52,344 bases of DNA from an uncultured bacterium (GCA_945873205.1 CAMCCC010000015.1:1-52344), one strand, 5' to 3'; shown: positions 7,522-16,725, numbered from the stretch's first letter. A program made the numbers and translations. The notes: generated from the sequence alone by a model not told the origin.

Positions 7522-8316
7522 TCAGTCCAGCACGATGACAGCGCCCTGGCTGCCCCGGCGGCCTTTGGTATATCTGTGGGACCAGTATTTTTCATGGCTG
7601 CACATGGTGCACTCATGGGAAATGTCGATATGTTCCGGGCTCAGGCCCAGCTGGACCAGCCGGCGGGCATTGGCGGCGCGCAGGTCCACCAGGGTCTTGC
7701 CGTCGGGCCGGCGGGTGAACAGGCCCTCGGTATCCCCGGAGAGGTAGGCCTCGATGGCCCGGGGCACGTCATCATCCGTCTCAAAGCAGCAGGCGCCGAT
7801 GGAGGGGCCGATGGCCGCGTGGACGCAGGCCGGTTCCGCCCCCAGGGTGCTCATCTGCTCCAGGGCGTTTTTCAGGATATCCGTCACCGAGCTGCGCCAG
7901 CCGCAGTGGATGGCGCCGGCTACGCCGTGCTCCCCATCCCACAGCAGTACGGGCACGCAGTCGGCCACCATGCAGAGGATGGGCAGGCCCTTTACCTTGG
8001 TGACAATGCCGTCCGCCTCATAGGGGACGGGGCCCATACATACATGCCGGTCTTTCTCCGTGACGATGCGGACAAGGTTGCCGTGGACCTGTTTGGTGAC
8101 GGCCATACCGTCAATGCCCACGCCCATGAGGGCGCAGAGACGGCGGTAATTTTCCCGCACCGCCGCCGGGTCATCCCCCCGGTTGGCGCCCAGGTTCAGG
8201 GAAGCGAAGTCCCCCCGGCTGACGCCGCCATAGCGGGTGGTGAAGGCGTGGCGGGCGGTTATGATGTCGGAGCTCATGTAGACGAGCCCGTCTTGGTTGT
8301 GTTCTGTAAAACTCAT
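7522..8316 (-). CDS. pgeF: PgeF/YfiH-family multicopper-oxidase-like purine nucleoside enzyme
   Basis: The 264-aa product belongs to the YfiH/YlmD/laccase-domain family. Members act on adenosine and inosine (phosphorolysis and deamination), and in E. coli remove misplaced L-Ser from peptidoglycan precursors. The metal/catalytic residues are present: His78 in KQVHGN, Cys120 in VADCVPV and His137 in HCGWR. A C-terminal CTMCSHE motif is also typical. Start ATG at 8316 has GGAGAA upstream. Its place beside cdd fits a nucleoside role, but the context does not separate the two proposed functions. Confidence 0.92.
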   Translation of the reverse strand: MSFTEHNQDGLVYMSSDIITARHAFTTRYGGVSRGDFASLNLGANRGDDPAAVRENYRRLCALMGVGIDGMAVTKQVHGNLVRIVTEKDRHVCMGPVPYEADGIVTKVKGLPILCMVADCVPVLLWDGEHGVAGAIHCGWRSSVTDILKNALEQMSTLGAEPACVHAAIGPSIGACCFETDDDVPRAIEAYLSGDTEGLFTRRPDGKTLVDLRAANARRLVQLGLSPEHIDISHECTMCSHEKYWSHRYTKGRRGSQGAVIVLD

Positions 8317-8371
8317 GGGTTCTCCGGTTATTGTAATATGGTAAGAGGTGCCGCGTAAAATGGCTGGACTT

Positions 8372-8421
8372 CCACCTCATCAGTCAGCCTGTGGCTGACA
8401 GCTTCCCCTCAAGGGGAAGCC
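8372..8421. repeat. Solo two-hairpin palindromic repeat unit
   Basis: A 50-bp unit starts CCACCTCAT and contains two stem-loops: GTCAGCC-TGT-GGCTGAC (8383-8399) and GCTTCCCC-TCAA-GGGGAAGC (8401-8420). The same plan, with a conserved second hairpin and TGATGAGGTGG end, occurs twice in each of the elements at 16.7 and 42.4 kb. Here it stands alone in the secA-pgeF gap without the terminal inverted repeats. Confidence 0.8.
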
Positions 8422-8451
8422 TACGGGTGCAGCATTGATGGCGCTTTCCAT

Positions 8452-11223
8452 TTACTCGTTGCGGCCGCAGCACTCCTTATATTTCAGGCGGCGGCTGCCG
8501 TCGGCCTTCATTTTGCCGCAGGGGCAGGGGTCGTTCCGGCCGGGCTTGGGGGCCTTTTTCACCGGCTGCTTCTTCACCGGCGCGCCGCCCACGTTGGCGG
8601 CGGCGTTTTTGGCCACGGCCTTGCGCTCGATGGGCTGCTCCCGGCGGATCTGGACGGTGAACAGACGGCGCACCGTCTCCTCCCGGATGCCGTGGACCAT
8701 GGCCTCGAACATATCGAAGCCCTCCTGCTTATAGGCGTCAATGGGCTTGACGGCGCCGTAGCCCCGCAGGCCGATGCCCCGCTTCAACTCGCTCATGGCG
8801 TCGATATGGTCCATCCAGTATTCGTCCACCACCCGGAGCATGATGACCCGCTCCAGCTCCCGCATCAGGGGCAGGCCGTTGGGGCCTTCCCCAAAGGCGG
8901 CCTCCCGGGCGGCATAGACCTTCTCCGCCAGGTCCTCCACCTTTTCGATGACCTGGTCGCACTTGGCGAAGCCGCCGAAGTCCTGAATCTTAAAGGTGCC
9001 GGGGCGCATGAACAGCTTTTCAAAGGGCTGGAGAGCGGCATCCAGCTGCTGCTGGCTTTCGGCGGCAGTGCCGCCCAGACCGTCGGTGACAGTAGAGGAG
9101 ACGAACTCCCGCACCATGCTCATGATCTGGGGCTGAATATCCTCCCCGTCCAGCACCTTGCGGCGCTCACCATAGATGATGTTGCGCTGCTGGTTCATCA
9201 CGTCGTCATATTCCAGGACGCTCTTACGGGTCTGGAAGTTGCGGCTCTCCACGGTTTTCTGGGCCTGCTCGATGGCGCCGGAGAGCATCTTGTGGTCCAG
9301 AGGCATGTCCTCCTCCACCTTCAGGGTGTCCATCATGGTCATGATCCGCTCGGAGCCGAAGAGACGCATTACGTCGTCGGTGAGGGCCAGGAAGAAGCGG
9401 CTTTCGCCGGGGTCGCCCTGACGGCCGGCGCGGCCACGGAGCTGGTTGTCGATACGGCGGGATTCATGCCGCTCGGTACCCAGGATAAAGAGGCCGCCGG
9501 CGGCACGGACCTTCTCGGCCTCGGCGTCGGTGACGGCCTTATGCTCCTGCAGCTTCTGTGCAAAAAGCGCGCGGGCGTTCAGCACGTCCTCATTCTCGGT
9601 GTCGCCGTAGCCAGTGGCCTCGCTGATGACCTCCTCGGTAAAGCCGGCCTTGCGCAGGTCGGTCTTGGCCAGAAACTCCGCGTTGCCGCCCAGCATGATA
9701 TCGGTGCCGCGGCCGGCCATGTTGGTGGCAATAGTGACGGCGCCCAGCTTGCCGGCCTGGGCCACGATCTCCGCTTCCTTCTCGTGGTACTTGGCGTTGA
9801 GGACGGTGTGGGGGATGCCCCGCTTTTTCAGCAGGCCGGAGAGATACTCGCTCTTTTCAATGGAGACGGTGCCCACCAGGACGGGCTGGCCCTTCTCGTG
9901 GCAGGCCACGATCTGGTCGATAATGGCCCGGTTCTTGCCGGTTTCGTTTTTATAGACCACGTCCGGGTCGTCCAGGCGGATGACCGGCTTGTTGGTGGGA
10001 ATCTCGATAATATCCAGGCGGTAGATGGCCTCAAACTCCTCGGCCTCGGTGACGGCGGTGCCGGTCATGCCGGAGAGCTTGTCATAAAGGCGGAAGTAGT
10101 TCTGGAAGGTAATGGTGGCCAGGGTCTTGTTCTCCTTCTGGACATCCACGTGTTCCTTGGCCTCGATGGCCTGGTGGAGGCCCTCGGAATAGCGGCGGCC
10201 CAGCATCAAACGGCCGGTGAATTCATCCACGATGATGATCTCCCCGTCCTTGACGATGTAGTCAATGTCCCGCTTCATGATGCCGTGGGCCTTCAGGGCC
10301 TGGTTGATGTGGTGGGAAAGGGTGGCATTCTCGATATCTGCCAGGTTCTCCAGACCAAAGGCCCGCTCGGCCTTGGCCACGCCCCGGGCGGTGAGGGTGG
10401 CGGTGCGGGCCTTCTCGTCCACCACATAGTCGGCATCCAGGTCCTCGGCCTCTTCCTCCTTCTCGTCCACGGAGGCATAGACCTGCTTTTTCAGGCGGCT
10501 GACAAAATCGTCGGCCTGGCGGTAGAGGTCGGTGCTCTCATCCCCCTGGCCGGAGATGATCAGCGGCGTCCGGGCTTCGTCGATGAGGATGGAGTCCACC
10601 TCGTCCACGATGGCAAAGGCGTGGCCCCGCTGGACCATGCTCTCTTTATACAGGGCCATGTTATCCCGCAGGTAGTCAAAGCCCATCTCGTTGTTGGTGC
10701 CGTAGGTAATGTCGCAGGCGTAAGCGGCGCGGCGCTCCTCATTGCTGAGCCCGTGGACGATCAGGCCCACACTGAGGCCCAGGAAGCGGTGCACCTTGCC
10801 CATCCACTCACTGTCGCGGCGGGCCAGGTAGTCATTGACGGTGACGATATGCACACCCTGGCCGGCCAGGGCGTTCAGGTAGGCGGGCAGCACCGCCACC
10901 AGGGTTTTGCCTTCGCCGGTCTTCATCTCGGCGATGCGGCCCTGGTGCAGGACGATGCCGCCGATCAGCTGCACCCGGAAGGGCTTCATGCCCAGCACAC
11001 GCCAGGCCGCTTCCCGGGCGGTGGCAAAGGCTTCGGGCAGAATGTCATCCAGGGTCTCCCCCTGGGAAAGCCGCTCCTTGAACTGAGCGGTTTTGGCCTT
11101 CAATTCTTCATCGCTGAGGGCGGCATATTCCCCGCTCAGCGCTTCTATTTTATCCACAATGGGAGTTATCCTTTTCAGTTCCCGATCCGAATAGGAGCCG
11201 AAAATCTTTGTAAATATGCCCAT
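8452..11223 (-). CDS. secA: Preprotein translocase ATPase SecA
   Basis: SecA is the motor that drives secretory proteins through SecYEG at the membrane. The 923-aa protein shows Walker A MKTGEGKT (residues 100-107), the [15 protein letters not shown] motor block, the preprotein cross-linking region and motor domain 2 with [10 protein letters not shown]. The extreme C-terminus has the zinc-binding CPCG...ECCG motif that contacts SecB or lipids. I chose the ATG at 11223 (MGIFTKIFG), with AAAGG ~10 nt upstream, over the open frame from 11241. Length is normal, and no accessory-Sec features are seen. Confidence 0.97.
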   Translation of the reverse strand: MGIFTKIFGSYSDRELKRITPIVDKIEALSGEYAALSDEELKAKTAQFKERLSQGETLDDILPEAFATAREAAWRVLGMKPFRVQLIGGIVLHQGRIAEMKTGEGKTLVAVLPAYLNALAGQGVHIVTVNDYLARRDSEWMGKVHRFLGLSVGLIVHGLSNEERRAAYACDITYGTNNEMGFDYLRDNMALYKESMVQRGHAFAIVDEVDSILIDEARTPLIISGQGDESTDLYRQADDFVSRLKKQVYASVDEKEEEAEDLDADYVVDEKARTATLTARGVAKAERAFGLENLADIENATLSHHINQALKAHGIMKRDIDYIVKDGEIIIVDEFTGRLMLGRRYSEGLHQAIEAKEHVDVQKENKTLATITFQNYFRLYDKLSGMTGTAVTEAEEFEAIYRLDIIEIPTNKPVIRLDDPDVVYKNETGKNRAIIDQIVACHEKGQPVLVGTVSIEKSEYLSGLLKKRGIPHTVLNAKYHEKEAEIVAQAGKLGAVTIATNMAGRGTDIMLGGNAEFLAKTDLRKAGFTEEVISEATGYGDTENEDVLNARALFAQKLQEHKAVTDAEAEKVRAAGGLFILGTERHESRRIDNQLRGRAGRQGDPGESRFFLALTDDVMRLFGSERIMTMMDTLKVEEDMPLDHKMLSGAIEQAQKTVESRNFQTRKSVLEYDDVMNQQRNIIYGERRKVLDGEDIQPQIMSMVREFVSSTVTDGLGGTAAESQQQLDAALQPFEKLFMRPGTFKIQDFGGFAKCDQVIEKVEDLAEKVYAAREAAFGEGPNGLPLMRELERVIMLRVVDEYWMDHIDAMSELKRGIGLRGYGAVKPIDAYKQEGFDMFEAMVHGIREETVRRLFTVQIRREQPIERKAVAKNAAANVGGAPVKKQPVKKAPKPGRNDPCPCGKMKADGSRRLKYKECCGRNE

Positions 11224-11280
11224 GATAACGCGCCTTTCCAAAAGTTTTACGGGCCGAAGGGCCAGCCCATTATTAAGTCA

Positions 11281-11484
11281 GACTGTCAAAAACAATGCGT
11301 CATATACCGAAAACAGAGCAGCAGGGGTGCGCGAGGGGGGGAAGCCCCGCCTCGCGTTCCAATGATCCGCCGCAGAAAAGCCTTGAAAATCAAGGCTTTT
11401 TGGGCGAAGCAGCATTTTGCTGCGCAAAATGCTCGGCGGTTGAAGCGCAGTCAAAAAGTCCCCGTGGGACCTTTTTGACAAGCT
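11281..11484. mobile_element. Short terminal-inverted-repeat element, variant core
   Basis: About 204 bp bounded by GACTGTCAAAAA (left) and CTTTTTGACAAGC (right). In reverse orientation these ends match those of the elements at 16726-16975 and 42404-42657. The inside differs from those two: it has no two-hairpin units but holds AAAAGCCTTGA-AAA-TCAAGGCTTTT (11376-11400), AGCATTTTGC-TGC-GCAAAATGCT (11411-11433) and a long terminal hairpin (11450-11480). There is no open reading frame of interest and no obvious target duplication. It is probably a non-autonomous element. Confidence 0.6.
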
Positions 11485-11666
11485 GATACAGAGTGTATTG
11501 TAGCACAAAGTTATGAATAAAAAAAGTATTATCTTGTTCCCGGCGCCGCATCCTGGCGGCTTTTTCTCCGGGAGCTTCAACTGACCTTATTATTTTGATC
11601 TTAAACTGGCACTTGCGCAATGCCAGTTCGGGGTGTAGACTACGGGCACTCAGGAGGTGTTGTATC

Positions 11667-12182
11667 ATGAAACACGATAAATTGATCAAACTGATTCTGG
11701 CGGCGCTGTTCGCCGCACTGACCTGCGTGGCCACCAGTGTGATCCACGTTCCCATCCCGGCCACCAACGGCTACATCAATCTGGGGGACGGCATGGTGCT
11801 GCTGGGGGCTTTCCTGCTGGGGCCGGTTTACGGCGCGGCGGCAGGCGGACTGGGCTCCATGCTGGCAGACCTTCTGCTGGGCTACGCGGCCTACGCCCCG
11901 GGTACCCTGATCATCAAGGCGGCCATGGGGCTTTGCGCCGGGCTGCTGTTCGGCGCGCTGCGCAGCAAGACCAAGGCGGCGGCGCTGGTGTCCGGCGTTG
12001 TGGGCGAGGCAATTATGGTGCTGGGCTACTTCGCCTATGAGAGTACGCTGCTGGGCTACGGTCTGGCCGCGGCGGCCAGCATCGGCGCCAACTGCATCCA
12101 GGGCCTGGGCGGTCTGATGGTCAGTGTGCTGGTGTACCACGCACTGTACGCGGTGCCCTCCGTAAAGAAGCTGGCCTACTGA
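11667..12182 (+). CDS. ECF transporter S-component (substrate-specificity membrane protein)
   Basis: The 171-aa protein is almost entirely hydrophobic, with five to six membrane segments. It has the family pattern of small energy-coupling-factor S-components: N-terminal LAALFAALTCVATSV, then NLGDGMVLLGAFLLGP, GGLGSMLADLLLGY and APGTLIIKAAMG. S-components capture a vitamin or precursor and share an EcfAAT module encoded elsewhere. It resembles the ECF-type riboflavin-transporter family, but the substrate cannot be read from sequence. The ATG at 11667 follows CAGGAGGTG; the frame is open further upstream without support. It is followed after 19 nt by the UPF0340 gene. Confidence 0.85.
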   Translation: MKHDKLIKLILAALFAALTCVATSVIHVPIPATNGYINLGDGMVLLGAFLLGPVYGAAAGGLGSMLADLLLGYAAYAPGTLIIKAAMGLCAGLLFGALRSKTKAAALVSGVVGEAIMVLGYFAYESTLLGYGLAAAASIGANCIQGLGGLMVSVLVYHALYAVPSVKKLAY

Positions 12183-12201
12183 GTAGAAAGGGCGGTGCAA
12201 C

Positions 12202-12753
12202 ATGTTTGAGGAAATCAAGCAGCAGGCCCGGGAGGCCCTGCTGGAGCTGCTGGATGCAGCCGGGCTGAAGGCCGGTGATCTGCTGGTGATCGGCTGCTCC
12301 TCCAGCGAGGTGGTGGGAGAGCGGATCGGCAAGGGTTCCAGCATGGAGGCGGCCCAGGCGGTCTTTGCAGGGGTGTACCCGGTACTGAAGGAGCGGGGCA
12401 TCTATCTGGCGGCCCAATGCTGCGAACATCTGAACCGGGCGCTGATCCTGGAGCAGGAAGCAGCAGACAAATTCGGCTATGAGCCGGTGAACGTGCGGCC
12501 CTGGGCCCACGCCGGCGGCTCCTTCGCCACCACGGTGTGGGAGAATCTGGAGGCCCCCTGCGCCGTAGAGCACATCCGGGCCAGGGCCGGGATGGACATC
12601 GGCGACACCCTGATCGGCATGCACCTGAAAGAGGTGGCGGTGCCGGTGCGGCTGGGCGTGAAGAAGATCGGCCAGGCCAATCTGGTCTGCGCCAGGACCC
12701 GGCCCCGGTTCATCGGCGGCGAGCGGGCCCGGTATCAGGAGGACCTGAAATAA
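12202..12753 (+). CDS. UPF0340 family protein (YwlG-like, DUF436)
   Basis: A 183-aa cytoplasmic protein of the conserved Firmicutes family represented by B. subtilis YwlG. Family blocks visible are the N-terminal LLVIGCSSSEVVGERIGKGS, the central AQCCEHLNRALILE and the C-terminal AGMDIGDTLIGMHLKEVAVPV. The biochemical role is not established. Here it follows the ECF S-component by 19 nt and is closed by a terminator at 12766, so the two form one transcription unit. That pairing could hint at a cofactor link; this is inference. Confidence 0.88.
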   Translation: MFEEIKQQAREALLELLDAAGLKAGDLLVIGCSSSEVVGERIGKGSSMEAAQAVFAGVYPVLKERGIYLAAQCCEHLNRALILEQEAADKFGYEPVNVRPWAHAGGSFATTVWENLEAPCAVEHIRARAGMDIGDTLIGMHLKEVAVPVRLGVKKIGQANLVCARTRPRFIGGERARYQEDLK

Positions 12754-12765
12754 AACGGCATTTTG

Positions 12766-12802
12766 TTTCCCCAGCTCCAATAGGAGCCGGGGAAATTTTT
12801 TG
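12766..12802 (+). terminator. Terminator after the UPF0340 gene
   Basis: Stem TTTCCCC-A-GCTCC / GGAGC-C-GGGGAAA (one mismatch) with loop AATA, followed by ATTTTTT. A standard intrinsic terminator. Confidence 0.85.
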
Positions 12803-12901
12803 GCAAAATTTGCGCCGGGAGCACATCTGGCCGTTGCCTTTGGCGGGGATTTATGATAGAGTGATTTTTTAGGAAAAGAGAGACGGAGGCCATGGACTGC
12901 C

Positions 12902-14386
12902 ATGAACAAAATAGGCTTTGACAACGACAAATACCTGAAGCTGCAATCCCAGAACATCCGGGACAGAATCAGCAAATTCGGCGGGAAGCTGTACCTGGAA
13001 TTCGGCGGAAAGCTGTTTGACGACTTCCACGCATCCCGGGTGGTGCCCGGCTTCAAGCCGGACAGCAAGGTGACCATGCTGCTGGAAATGAAGGACGAGG
13101 CGGAGATCGTTATCGCTATATCCGCCGACGACATCGAGCGCAACAAGCGCCGGGGGGACCTGGGCATCACCTACGATGAGGACACCCTGCGGCTGATCGA
13201 CGCGTTCCGGGGGATCGGGCTGTACATCGGCAGCGTGGTGATCACCCATTACCGGGGCCAGGCCGTGGCCGACCAGTTCAAGAAGCGGCTGGAGATGCTG
13301 GGCATCCGGGTGTACAAGCACTATATCATCCCGGACTATCCCTCCAACGTGCCGCTGATCGTGTCGGAGGAGGGCTTCGGCAGGAACGACTATATCGAGA
13401 CGGAGCGGAGCCTGGTGGTGGTGACGGCTCCCGGCCCCGGCAGCGGCAAGATGGCCACCTGCCTGAGCCAGCTGTATCACGAGCACAAGCGGGGCGTCAA
13501 CGCGGGCTACGCCAAGTTTGAGACCTTCCCGGTGTGGAACCTGCCCCTGAAGCACCCGGTGAACCTGGCCTACGAGGCGGCCACGGCGGATCTGGACGAT
13601 GTGAATATGATCGACCCCTTCCATCTGGAGGCCTATGGCCAGACCACCGTCAACTACAACCGGGATGTGGAGATTTTCCCGGTGCTGGAGGCCATTTTTA
13701 AGCGGATTTATGGGGACAGCCCCTACAAGAGCCCCACGGACATGGGCGTGAACATGCTGGGCTTCTGCATCAGCGACGACGCGGTCTGTGTGGAGGCCTC
13801 CAAGCAGGAGATTCTGCGGCGCTACTATGCGGCGGCCTGCGGCGTGCGCCGGGGCGACGCCGACCCCAACGAGGTGCGGAAGATTGAGCTGATCATGAAC
13901 TCCCTGGGCTTGACGGCGGATGACCGGCCGGTGGTGGCGGCGGCGCTGAGCAAGGCGGAACAGACCGGGGCGCCGGCGGTAGCCCTGGAGCTGAACGACG
14001 GGCGCATCGTCACCGGCAAGACCTCTTCCCTGCTGGGCGCTTCCTCCGCCTGCCTGCTCAACGCGGTGAAGGCCCTGGCGGGTATCGACAAGAAGCTGCC
14101 CCTGATCGCGCCGGGGGTCATTGAGCCGATCCAGCACCTGAAGGTGGAGCATCTGGGCAACCACAACCCCCGGCTGCACACCGACGAGCTGCTGATCGCT
14201 CTGGCCATCTGCTCGGTCACCAACCCCATGGCCGGCTGCGCCATCGAACAGCTGGATAATCTCAAGGGCTGCGAGGCCCATTCCTCGGTAATTCTGTCCC
14301 ACGTAGACGAGGACCTGTTCAAGAAGCTGGGCATCAACATCAGCTTTGAGCCAAGGTACCAGGCCAAAAAGCTGTTTCATAAGTGA
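12902..14386 (+). CDS. DUF1846 family protein (UPF0371)
   Basis: A 494-aa cytoplasmic protein of the DUF1846/UPF0371 family, common in Firmicutes. The N-terminus MNKIGFDNDKYLKLQSQNI and the segment FGGKLYLEFGGKLFDDFHASR are typical. GPGSGKMATCLSQLYHEH (around residue 180) resembles a nucleotide-binding loop with a Walker-A-like GPGSGKM. The structural literature links the family to a possible phosphorylation or ATP-related role; no reaction is established to my knowledge. It is a single-gene unit with a terminator at 14395. Confidence 0.92.
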   Translation: MNKIGFDNDKYLKLQSQNIRDRISKFGGKLYLEFGGKLFDDFHASRVVPGFKPDSKVTMLLEMKDEAEIVIAISADDIERNKRRGDLGITYDEDTLRLIDAFRGIGLYIGSVVITHYRGQAVADQFKKRLEMLGIRVYKHYIIPDYPSNVPLIVSEEGFGRNDYIETERSLVVVTAPGPGSGKMATCLSQLYHEHKRGVNAGYAKFETFPVWNLPLKHPVNLAYEAATADLDDVNMIDPFHLEAYGQTTVNYNRDVEIFPVLEAIFKRIYGDSPYKSPTDMGVNMLGFCISDDAVCVEASKQEILRRYYAAACGVRRGDADPNEVRKIELIMNSLGLTADDRPVVAAALSKAEQTGAPAVALELNDGRIVTGKTSSLLGASSACLLNAVKALAGIDKKLPLIAPGVIEPIQHLKVEHLGNHNPRLHTDELLIALAICSVTNPMAGCAIEQLDNLKGCEAHSSVILSHVDEDLFKKLGINISFEPRYQAKKLFHK

Positions 14387-14394
14387 GCAAAAAG

Positions 14395-14427
14395 GACATC
14401 AGCCCGCAAAGGCTGATGTCTTTTTTA
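14395..14427. terminator. Bidirectional terminator between DUF1846 and araC-type genes
   Basis: Stem GACATCAGCC-CGCAAA-GGCTGATGTC (14395-14420) with a T-run on the plus strand and an A-run before it, between convergent genes. It overlaps the last bases of the AraC-family gene. Confidence 0.9.
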
Positions 14428-15261
14428 TTTTTTCAGGCTGCCGGGGCTGATGCCGAAGCTCTCCCGGAAGGCCCGGTGGAAGGCGGAATAGTCCCCAAAG
14501 CCGCTGTCGGCGGCGGCCTTGCCCACAGAGGCCCCCTCCCGGATGAGGCGGGCGGCGTGGAGCAGCCGCTTCTGGCGCACATAGGCGTGGACGGTGCTGC
14601 CGGTCTGGGCCTTAAAAAGGCGCATGAAATGGTACTTGCTGAGATAGGCCTGCTCCGCCAGCTGTTCCACGCTCAGCTCCTCGGTGAGATTCTCGTTGAT
14701 ATAGGAGAGCACCTGCTGAATTTTGGGGTCATACTGGCTCTCCCGGGGCTGGGTGGAAGAAGCGGTCATGCGGCTGATATGGATGAGCAGCTGGATGATA
14801 AAGGTCTCCCGCAGGGCGGGGGCGCCGACGCCCTCATCCCCGGCGCTGCCCTCATAGGCGCTGAGCACCCGCTGGATCTCCTGCCGCTGGGAGGCGGAGG
14901 GCGTCAACAGATGCTGGCCGGAGCGGTCCGCCTGATCAAAGCTGTCCATCAGGCGGGCCTCCGGCATGCTGCGGCCAAAGTACTTGCCATCCAGATAGAT
15001 AATGATCCGCTCATAGGGGACGGACTGATCGATCACCGCCTTGTGGATGGTGTGGTGCTTCACCAGAAGCACGTCCCAGGGCTTCAGGGTATAGCTGCGG
15101 CCCTCCACAATATAGTCCACCCGGCCCGCCAGCAGCAGGACCACCTTGTCAAACTCATGAAAGTGGAAGTCCAGCTCCTGACCCGCCGTGTCCCGAAGGT
15201 GAAAATAATGATAGTTTTCCCGGAGATAGCCTGCGCGGCTGATGCTGCGTTCTTCGTTCAT
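14425..15261 (-). CDS. AraC-family transcriptional regulator
   Basis: A 278-aa regulator: N-terminal cupin-type sensor domain (about residues 15-100, with the histidine-rich LDFHFHEFDKVVLLLAGRV) and a C-terminal double helix-turn-helix (about 175-278; LSVEQLAEQAYLSKYHFMRL and the second helix DSGFGDYSAFHRAFRESFGI). The ATG at 15261 follows GGAGGGATG. The frame continues far upstream but that part is antisense to the symporter gene. It is divergent from the DAACS symporter, and the 138-bp gap has four TTGCAA-like half-sites, so it probably regulates that gene. Confidence 0.9.
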   Translation of the reverse strand: MNEERSISRAGYLRENYHYFHLRDTAGQELDFHFHEFDKVVLLLAGRVDYIVEGRSYTLKPWDVLLVKHHTIHKAVIDQSVPYERIIIYLDGKYFGRSMPEARLMDSFDQADRSGQHLLTPSASQRQEIQRVLSAYEGSAGDEGVGAPALRETFIIQLLIHISRMTASSTQPRESQYDPKIQQVLSYINENLTEELSVEQLAEQAYLSKYHFMRLFKAQTGSTVHAYVRQKRLLHAARLIREGASVGKAAADSGFGDYSAFHRAFRESFGISPGSLKK

Positions 15262-15301
15262 GGGGCATCCCTCCACTGTTCTTTCTAGTCTATCGCATTT
15301 T

Positions 15302-15352
15302 TTGCAATGTTTCAAGCACTGATTGCAATTTACATTGTAATTGCTTGCAAAT
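15302..15352. promoter_or_regulatory. Cluster of TTGCAA-type half-sites, probable AraC-family operator
   Basis: TTGCAAT-like motifs begin at 15302, 15324, 15335 (TTGTAAT) and 15345 (TTGCAAAT), that is at ~21-, 11- and 10-bp steps, so they lie on one face of the helix. They overlap the symporter promoter at 15329-15357. Phased direct repeats are typical of AraC-type regulators. Confidence 0.55.
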
Positions 15353-15357
15353 ATAAT
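15329..15357 (+). promoter_or_regulatory. Promoter of the DAACS symporter gene
   Basis: TTTACA (15329-15334), 17-bp spacer, perfect TATAAT (15352-15357), 42 bp upstream of the ATG at 15400. Confidence 0.8.
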
Positions 15358-15399
15358 AGCAGGGAAATCTGGTATATCCTTTTGAGGAGGCGCACATCT

Positions 15400-16671
15400 A
15401 TGAAATCCAATTCTTTTCTGAAGAATAACTGGTTCCTGATCTCCATGCTGGTGGGTATTGTGGCCGGCTGCATCGTGGGCTGGCTGTGGCCTGTGGTCAC
15501 GGTTGACGGTGAGGTCGTCAGCGCCGGCGCCACCGTGCTGGAGCCGCTGGGAACCGTGTTTATCAACCTGATGTTCTGCGTGGTGGTGCCGATGGTATTC
15601 TGCTCCATCGCCTCCGCCATCGCCAACATGGGCGATATGCGCAGGGCCGGCAAGGTCCTGGGCACCACAGTGGCCACCTTCCTGGTCACTGCCGCCATCG
15701 CTTCCATCATTATGTACGTTGTGGTGCGGGTGTTCCCGCTGGTCACCGGCAGCTATGAGATCACCGAGGGCGAGGTTGGCACCGGGCTGGGCCTGGCCGA
15801 CATGATCATCAACTTCTTCACCAAGCCGGACTTCATTGAGCTGTGGAGCCGCCGGGCCATCCTGCCCCTGATCGTGGCAGCGGTGATCTTCGGCTTCGGC
15901 GTACAGCTGGCCGGCGGCCCGGAGACCGCCACCGCCAAGCTGCTGGCAGACCTGTCCAACTGCATCATGAAAACCGTGAAGATCATCACCTACTACGCCC
16001 CCATCGGCTTCTTCGGCTTCTTCGCCTATCTGGTTGCCACCTACGGCCCCCAGCTCATCGGCGATTACAGCCGCACGCTGGTGATCTACTATGTGATGAG
16101 CTTCCTGTACCTGGCGGTGTTCTCCCCCATCTACGCCCGCTTCGGCGGCGGCAAGGGTGCGGCCAAGGTCATGTTCCAGCATCTGTTCAAGCCCGCAGCC
16201 GTCTCCTTCGGCACCTGCTCCTCTGTGGCCACCATCCCCACCAATATGGAAGTGGCTGAGGACACCGGCATCTCCAAGGACGTCACCGACATCGTGCTGC
16301 CCCTGGGCGCCACCATGCACATGGACGGCTCCGCCATGCTGGCCATCGTAAAGGTGGCTTTCCTGTTCGGCATCTTCGGGCTGGACTTCACCTCCGGCCA
16401 GGCAATTCTGGCCATCGTGGTTGCCGTGTTCGCCTCGGTTGCCATGTCCGGTATTCCCGGCGGCGGCGGCACCGGCGACCTGGTGCTCTGCACGGTGTTC
16501 TTCCCCGACCAGCTGGCCATCGCCTACCCCATCTCCATTGCCCTGGCAAACCTGATGGACCCCCCGGCCACCATGGTCAACGCCGCAGGCGACTATGTGG
16601 TGTCCTTCATCGTGTCCCGCTTTGTGGACGGCAAGGATTGGCTGCAGAAGAAGCTGGGCAAGGCCGAATAA
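15400..16671 (+). CDS. Dicarboxylate/amino acid:cation symporter (DAACS family)
   Basis: A 423-aa membrane protein of the glutamate/C4-dicarboxylate carrier family (GltP/DctA/SstT-like). It couples uptake of an anionic amino or dicarboxylic acid to Na+ or H+. The family hallmarks are the hairpin-loop serine region SFGTCSSVATIPTNMEVAED, the unwound helix with LPLGATMHMDGSAM (the DAACS NMDGT-type motif, here HMDGS) and the second hairpin SGIPGGGGTGDL. The ATG at 15400 has GAGGAGG 9 nt upstream; the frame opening at 15307 lies over the promoter. It is probably controlled by the divergent AraC-type regulator. Substrate cannot be assigned. Confidence 0.92.
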   Translation: MKSNSFLKNNWFLISMLVGIVAGCIVGWLWPVVTVDGEVVSAGATVLEPLGTVFINLMFCVVVPMVFCSIASAIANMGDMRRAGKVLGTTVATFLVTAAIASIIMYVVVRVFPLVTGSYEITEGEVGTGLGLADMIINFFTKPDFIELWSRRAILPLIVAAVIFGFGVQLAGGPETATAKLLADLSNCIMKTVKIITYYAPIGFFGFFAYLVATYGPQLIGDYSRTLVIYYVMSFLYLAVFSPIYARFGGGKGAAKVMFQHLFKPAAVSFGTCSSVATIPTNMEVAEDTGISKDVTDIVLPLGATMHMDGSAMLAIVKVAFLFGIFGLDFTSGQAILAIVVAVFASVAMSGIPGGGGTGDLVLCTVFFPDQLAIAYPISIALANLMDPPATMVNAAGDYVVSFIVSRFVDGKDWLQKKLGKAE

Positions 16672-16691
16672 AACTACATACGAGGCCCTTC

Positions 16692-16722
16692 AAAAGACCA
16701 CCCTGTGCGGGGTGGTCTTTTT
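16692..16722. terminator. Terminator after the symporter gene
   Basis: AAAAGACCACCC and GGGTGGTCTTTTT form a strong stem, active in either direction. The inverted-repeat element begins 4 bp further on, and a second, related hairpin lies beyond it at 16981-17007. Confidence 0.85.
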
Positions 16723-16725
16723 CAT

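Noticed and set aside
5890-8358. 822-codon open frame on the plus strand
   Set aside because: Antisense to the binding protein and pgeF genes; low-complexity composition and no ribosome binding site.
8692-11478. 928-codon open frame on the plus strand
   Set aside because: Antisense to secA along its length and continuing through the inverted-repeat element; no protein family recognised.
11485-11666. Riboswitch upstream of the ECF S-component
   Set aside because: A hairpin AACTGGCA/TGCCAGTT and GC-rich stretches are present, but I could not match TPP, FMN, THF or preQ1 motifs. The region otherwise shows nothing definite.
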